DNA of 64,000 nt, taken from NCBI RefSeq assembly GCF_014699005.1, contig NZ_JACWZY010000005.1:124001-188000 (forward strand), in the 5' to 3' direction. The notes under the pieces are model-generated. The model saw only the letters and a program-made list of their open reading frames with translations, ran no database searches and had not been told where the DNA came from. The stretch comes from Spirosoma profusum. Its GTDB lineage: Bacteria; Bacteroidota; Bacteroidia; Cytophagales; Spirosomataceae. Shown piece after piece: positions 61,154 through 64,000 of the stretch (the stretch's first letter is position 1; each line of letters opens with the position of its first letter). The position numbers and the translations under genes are program-made.

Positions 61154-62527
61154 TCACGACCGACGTATCGGTTGCCGTTGCCAGTACGTCAGGCTACGCC
61201 ACACCCATTCGAGCGGCCCAAACTGAAACGAACGTAGCCACATCGTACTGAAGACAATATTGACCGTCCAGACTAGCAATACAACGCCGTAGAGCTGGTA
61301 ATACTCCAGATAGCCAAAATAGCCGAGCCCATATCCAAAGAAAATAAGTGTACACAGAATTGTGTGAAGAATGTAATTCGTGAAGGCCATCTGCCCAACT
61401 GCGCTCAACGCCCGAAATACACCCTGAGCAACGCCCGACTGGATCAGTAAAATCAGCGCACTAACGTGTGCCACGACCAGCAGCATCCGCTGAACGGGGT
61501 ACAGGAAAGCCCCAGCATTTACGGACTGTGAATCCAGGAAAGCGGTTACGTCTGGATACAGATGACCGTACCACCAACTAAACAATACTACTGGTAATCC
61601 CAGTCCGTAGCCAACTGCCAGGCAACGCCAGTACGTTCGGCGAGGCAGTTTGCCTGTCAGAAAGCCCCATTTGAACAGCGCCATACCTAGAATCATCAAT
61701 CCGAGCGCATCCCAAAGCGTAAAAAACATGTATTTCGTCTGGAATTTGAAGGCCAGCGGTCGAACGTAGCTGGCCACGTCGGTATAACTTCCGCGCATCA
61801 ATTTGGTATTTTTATCGACTTCTGCTTTGTCGGGGATAAAATCCCGGGCAGTTTCGAGCCAGACAGTTTTAGCTTCCTGCTGAGCTTTGGTCAACGGCTG
61901 CTTCGCTTTTTCGGCCTTAATTACGTCCAGATAGGCCAGCCGCTGTTCCCGCATGTTACTATAAAATAACTGGTTACTAATGGCATCAAAACTTCCGAGT
62001 ACCAACGCAATACCCAGCAACCATTTTGGATTTAGTTTCCGGAACCAGAACAGAATTAGCGCGCAAACACCATAGCCGTAAAGAATGTCGCCAAGCCAGA
62101 GCGTTACGTGTGCGTGAATCAGCCCGAATAGAATCAGCCAGCCCATGCGTCGGTAATATAAGCCTGTCACGGCCCATCGGCCTGCGCCAGCCTGTTCTTT
62201 TCGTTCGGTGAAAATGAGTACGCCCGCTCCGAAAATCATCGAAAACAGAGCTCTCATTTTCCCCTCAAATACGATGGTGATAAAAAAACTGAACCAGTAA
62301 TTAATATTGCCGGTGTCGTTCCGGAATGCATCGCTAAAGCGTTCGGGCATGGCGAAGTAAGGAATATTCATCAATAAGATGCCTAACAACGCTATGCCAC
62401 GTAGCATGTCGATGGTTTTGATACGTTCGGCCTGAGCTACGGGTTTATATTGTAATGGAGGTTGGTTGCTGGTGAGGTCAATAGTAGGTGTGCTTTCCAT
62501 ACGATCAATTAAAGAGGTGTCGCCCAA
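61154..62527 (-). CDS. DUF418 (YeiB-family) membrane protein
   Basis: A 457-residue inner-membrane protein with about ten hydrophobic helices. DUF418 motifs: IKTIDMLRGIALLGILLMNI at the N-terminus, RALFSMIFGAGVLIF, and TNYILHTILCTLIFFGYGLG and FQFGPLEWVWRSLTYWQ at the C-terminus. Function unknown; the family has been loosely linked to transport and to osmotic stress. The start could also be an ATG at 62500 (MESTPT), 27 nt downstream. Confidence 0.85.
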   Translation of the reverse strand: MGDTSLIDRMESTPTIDLTSNQPPLQYKPVAQAERIKTIDMLRGIALLGILLMNIPYFAMPERFSDAFRNDTGNINYWFSFFITIVFEGKMRALFSMIFGAGVLIFTERKEQAGAGRWAVTGLYYRRMGWLILFGLIHAHVTLWLGDILYGYGVCALILFWFRKLNPKWLLGIALVLGSFDAISNQLFYSNMREQRLAYLDVIKAEKAKQPLTKAQQEAKTVWLETARDFIPDKAEVDKNTKLMRGSYTDVASYVRPLAFKFQTKYMFFTLWDALGLMILGMALFKWGFLTGKLPRRTYWRCLAVGYGLGLPVVLFSWWYGHLYPDVTAFLDSQSVNAGAFLYPVQRMLLVVAHVSALILLIQSGVAQGVFRALSAVGQMAFTNYILHTILCTLIFFGYGLGYFGYLEYYQLYGVVLLVWTVNIVFSTMWLRSFQFGPLEWVWRSLTYWQRQPIRRS

Positions 62528-62595
62528 AACAACTCATAGTCAGGCAATAATCATAGCGTAGAATTACGTAAATGTTAGATTTCAGGCATAAAAAA

Positions 62596-62618
62596 TGCCG
62601 GATTTTGTGAATCCGGCA
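62596..62618 (-). terminator. Terminator after fbaA
   Basis: TGCCGGATT and AATCCGGCA 9-bp arms (62596-62604, 62610-62618) with a 5-nt loop and a T-run on the leftward strand, 23 nt after the aldolase stop. A classic intrinsic terminator. Confidence 0.9.
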
Positions 62619-62641
62619 CTTCAATAAACTGAACACTAATA

Positions 62642-63721
62642 CTATGCCAATCGATTGATACAGTTCAGATCTTCGAATGCAATTTTCAGGCGTTGCACCA
62701 TGCTTTCTTCGCCTTTACGCAGCCACACACGTGGATCGTAGTATTTTTTGTTTGGCGAATCCGCGCCCTCGGGATTGCCCAATTGTGATTGCAGATAGCC
62801 CTCTTTCGATTTGTAATATTTCAGAATACCTTCCCACATAGCCCATTGCATATCGGTATCGATATTCATTTTGATAGCTCCGTAGCGGATGGCTTCGCGA
62901 ATTTCCTCGCGACTTGAACCTGAACCACCGTGGAAAACGAAATTCACTGGGAGCGGTCCTGTGTTATATTTCTCCTGAATGTAATTCTGCGAATTATTCA
63001 GGATAATGGGCTGGAGCTTTACGTTGCCCGGCTTATAGACACCATGTACGTTCCCAAACGCAGCCGCAATAGTGAAATTCGGCGAAATCTTGCTCAGTTC
63101 TTCGTAGGCATACGCTACTTCCGACGGTTGTGTATACAGTTTTGAGTCGTCGACGTCTGAGTTATCAACGCCGTCTTCTTCACCACCGGTTACGCCTAAT
63201 TCAATTTCGAGCGTCATGCCGATTTTGGCCATTCGCTCAAAATATTTCGAACAGATCTCGATGTTTTCTTCAATCGGCTCTTCCGACAAATCGAGCATAT
63301 GTGACGAATACAGCGGCTTACCCGTCTGATCAAAATGCTTCTCGCCAGCAGCCAGCAGACCGTCGATCCAGGGCAGGAGTTTCTTGGCACAGTGGTCGGT
63401 ATGCAAAATGACCGGCACGCCATACAATTCTGCTACGTGATGAACGTGCATGGCCCCCGAAATAGAGCCCGCAATGGCAGCCTGTTGCTTATCGTTAGGA
63501 AGCGATTTACCAGCATAAAAAATGCCGCCCCCATTGGAGAACTGAATGATTACCGGCGAGTTTACGGCTTTTGCTGTTTCCAGAACGGCGTTTACCGAGT
63601 CCGTCCCTACTACGTTGACGGCAGGTAATGCGTAATCATTTTCATTAGCGTGCCGAAATAATTCGGTAACACCTTCGCCGGTTACAACGCCGGGGGAAAA
63701 TCGGGTGGCAGTTTCGCTCAT
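62642..63721 (-). CDS. fbaA: Class II fructose-bisphosphate aldolase
   Basis: A zinc-dependent aldolase cleaving fructose 1,6-bisphosphate in glycolysis and gluconeogenesis. The 359-residue protein is the FbaA type: metal-site HTDHCAKKLLPWIDG, ELGVTGGEEDG with a metal-binding glutamate, GNVHGVYKPGNVKL, and VFHGGSGSSREEI for phosphate and zinc. The C-terminus LCNCINRLA-like tail is normal in length. It is a single gene closed by its own terminator and preceded by a promoter-like box near 63827. Confidence 0.97.
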   Translation of the reverse strand: MSETATRFSPGVVTGEGVTELFRHANENDYALPAVNVVGTDSVNAVLETAKAVNSPVIIQFSNGGGIFYAGKSLPNDKQQAAIAGSISGAMHVHHVAELYGVPVILHTDHCAKKLLPWIDGLLAAGEKHFDQTGKPLYSSHMLDLSEEPIEENIEICSKYFERMAKIGMTLEIELGVTGGEEDGVDNSDVDDSKLYTQPSEVAYAYEELSKISPNFTIAAAFGNVHGVYKPGNVKLQPIILNNSQNYIQEKYNTGPLPVNFVFHGGSGSSREEIREAIRYGAIKMNIDTDMQWAMWEGILKYYKSKEGYLQSQLGNPEGADSPNKKYYDPRVWLRKGEESMVQRLKIAFEDLNCINRLA

Positions 63722-63826
63722 AAGTTAGAAGTTAATCTGTCTTTTTTCATTTTCCGTTTCACCCAAATGACGTCTGACAGATTACGTTTTGATTTTTTAA
63801 GGGAGTAAAATCAGGTATACTCGCCA

Positions 63827-63834
63827 CAAAAGTA
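63827..63834 (-). promoter_or_regulatory. Candidate -7 box for fbaA
   Basis: The minus strand reads TACTTTTG, matching TAnnTTTG, 106 nt upstream of the fbaA start. The long leader and missing -33 element leave it tentative. Confidence 0.42.
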
Positions 63835-63865
63835 CCAAATTTTCCGCTAACGCTTTGAGGGAGCA

Positions 63866-63951
63866 GATTATTTAACCGCAGAGCTCACAAAGGAATCGCA
63901 AAGGATCGCGGAGCTTCTGCATTCTTTAGCAAGCTCTGCGGTTAAATAATC
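63866..63951. repeat. Inverted repeat with TTAACCGCAGAG arms
   Basis: Perfect 20-bp arms 63866-63885 and 63932-63951 flank a 46-nt spacer containing degenerate CGCAAAGGAT words. It lies in the 279-bp region upstream of fbaA at the window edge; the gene on its other side is outside the window. Confidence 0.88.
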
Positions 63952-64000
63952 CGTTTTGTAGGCTAGTCAAATCAGGAATGACGTTTTCTGATACGATTTT

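Noticed and set aside
4638..63951. The tandem-word repeats read as CRISPR arrays
   Set aside because: There are no regularly spaced identical repeats with unique spacers and no cas genes; the structures are single hairpins.

Overview
The window looks like chromosomal DNA of a Bacteroidota bacterium in the Cytophagales, most likely Spirosoma or a close relative. The supporting signs are a SusC/SusD pair, a TonB receptor paired with a DUF4249 lipoprotein, C-terminal type IX secretion (T9SS) sorting domains, DUF5686 and DUF4230 proteins, Bacteroidota-type -7 promoter boxes (TAnnTTTG), little Shine-Dalgarno signal and near 50% GC. The genus is inferred from gene content and style, not from a marker gene. 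I see no phage, IS element, tRNA, rRNA or CRISPR array.

Layout: (1) 1-9.2 kb: an edge-truncated lytic transglycosylase, a TonB receptor plus DUF4249 lipoprotein, and a small sugar group (sugar mutarotase, mannose-6-phosphate isomerase, GH29 alpha-L-fucosidase), then an M20 deacetylase and DUF4242. (2) 9.3-15.5 kb: a trypsin-like protease, a DUF937 membrane protein, a BON-LysM protein, an SGNH lipoprotein with a beta-barrel protein, a PliI-like protein and an HxlR regulator. (3) 15.7-24.8 kb: miaA, rhodanese, a T9SS cargo protein, a PASTA protein, riboflavin synthase, and a nucleotide-sugar/glycosylation operon (FdtA-like ketoisomerase, DegT aminotransferase, GT2, methyltransferase). (4) 24.8-29.8 kb: a housekeeping row: pheT, coiled-coil protein, zapA, rny. 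(5) 29.9-35.6 kb: an FGE-type lipoprotein, DUF4230, an M1 peptidase with T9SS tail, and an NFACT/RqcH-like protein. (6) 35.9-41.1 kb: SusC/SusD. (7) 41.1-47.1 kb: cellobiose-2-epimerase-like enzyme, mutS2, beta-phosphoglucomutase-like HAD enzyme. (8) 47.4-64 kb: a LytTR two-component system, MOSC, metallophosphoesterase, DUF5686, M24 peptidase, an RND efflux pair, DUF418 and class II aldolase.

Two features cut across the genes. First, at least 19 intergenic spacers are largely filled by inverted repeats with 13-45 bp arms, often perfect, many built from degenerate 7-9 nt words. They fall into several sequence families and usually begin 0-30 nt after a stop codon. In some cases an arm supplies the last codons, the stop or the start of a gene. 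Second, the pentamer pair TACGT/ACGTA is strongly over-represented on both strands: a hand count gives 25 sites in the 2.45 kb pheT gene but only 8 in the 3.3 kb susC gene. The susC/susD segment therefore stands out in composition.

Other points worth attention are a canonical EF-hand loop inside the cytoplasmic loop of the RND permease, a formylglycine-generating-enzyme-like lipoprotein with both catalytic cysteines, and an unfamiliar C-terminal domain on the lytic transglycosylase.
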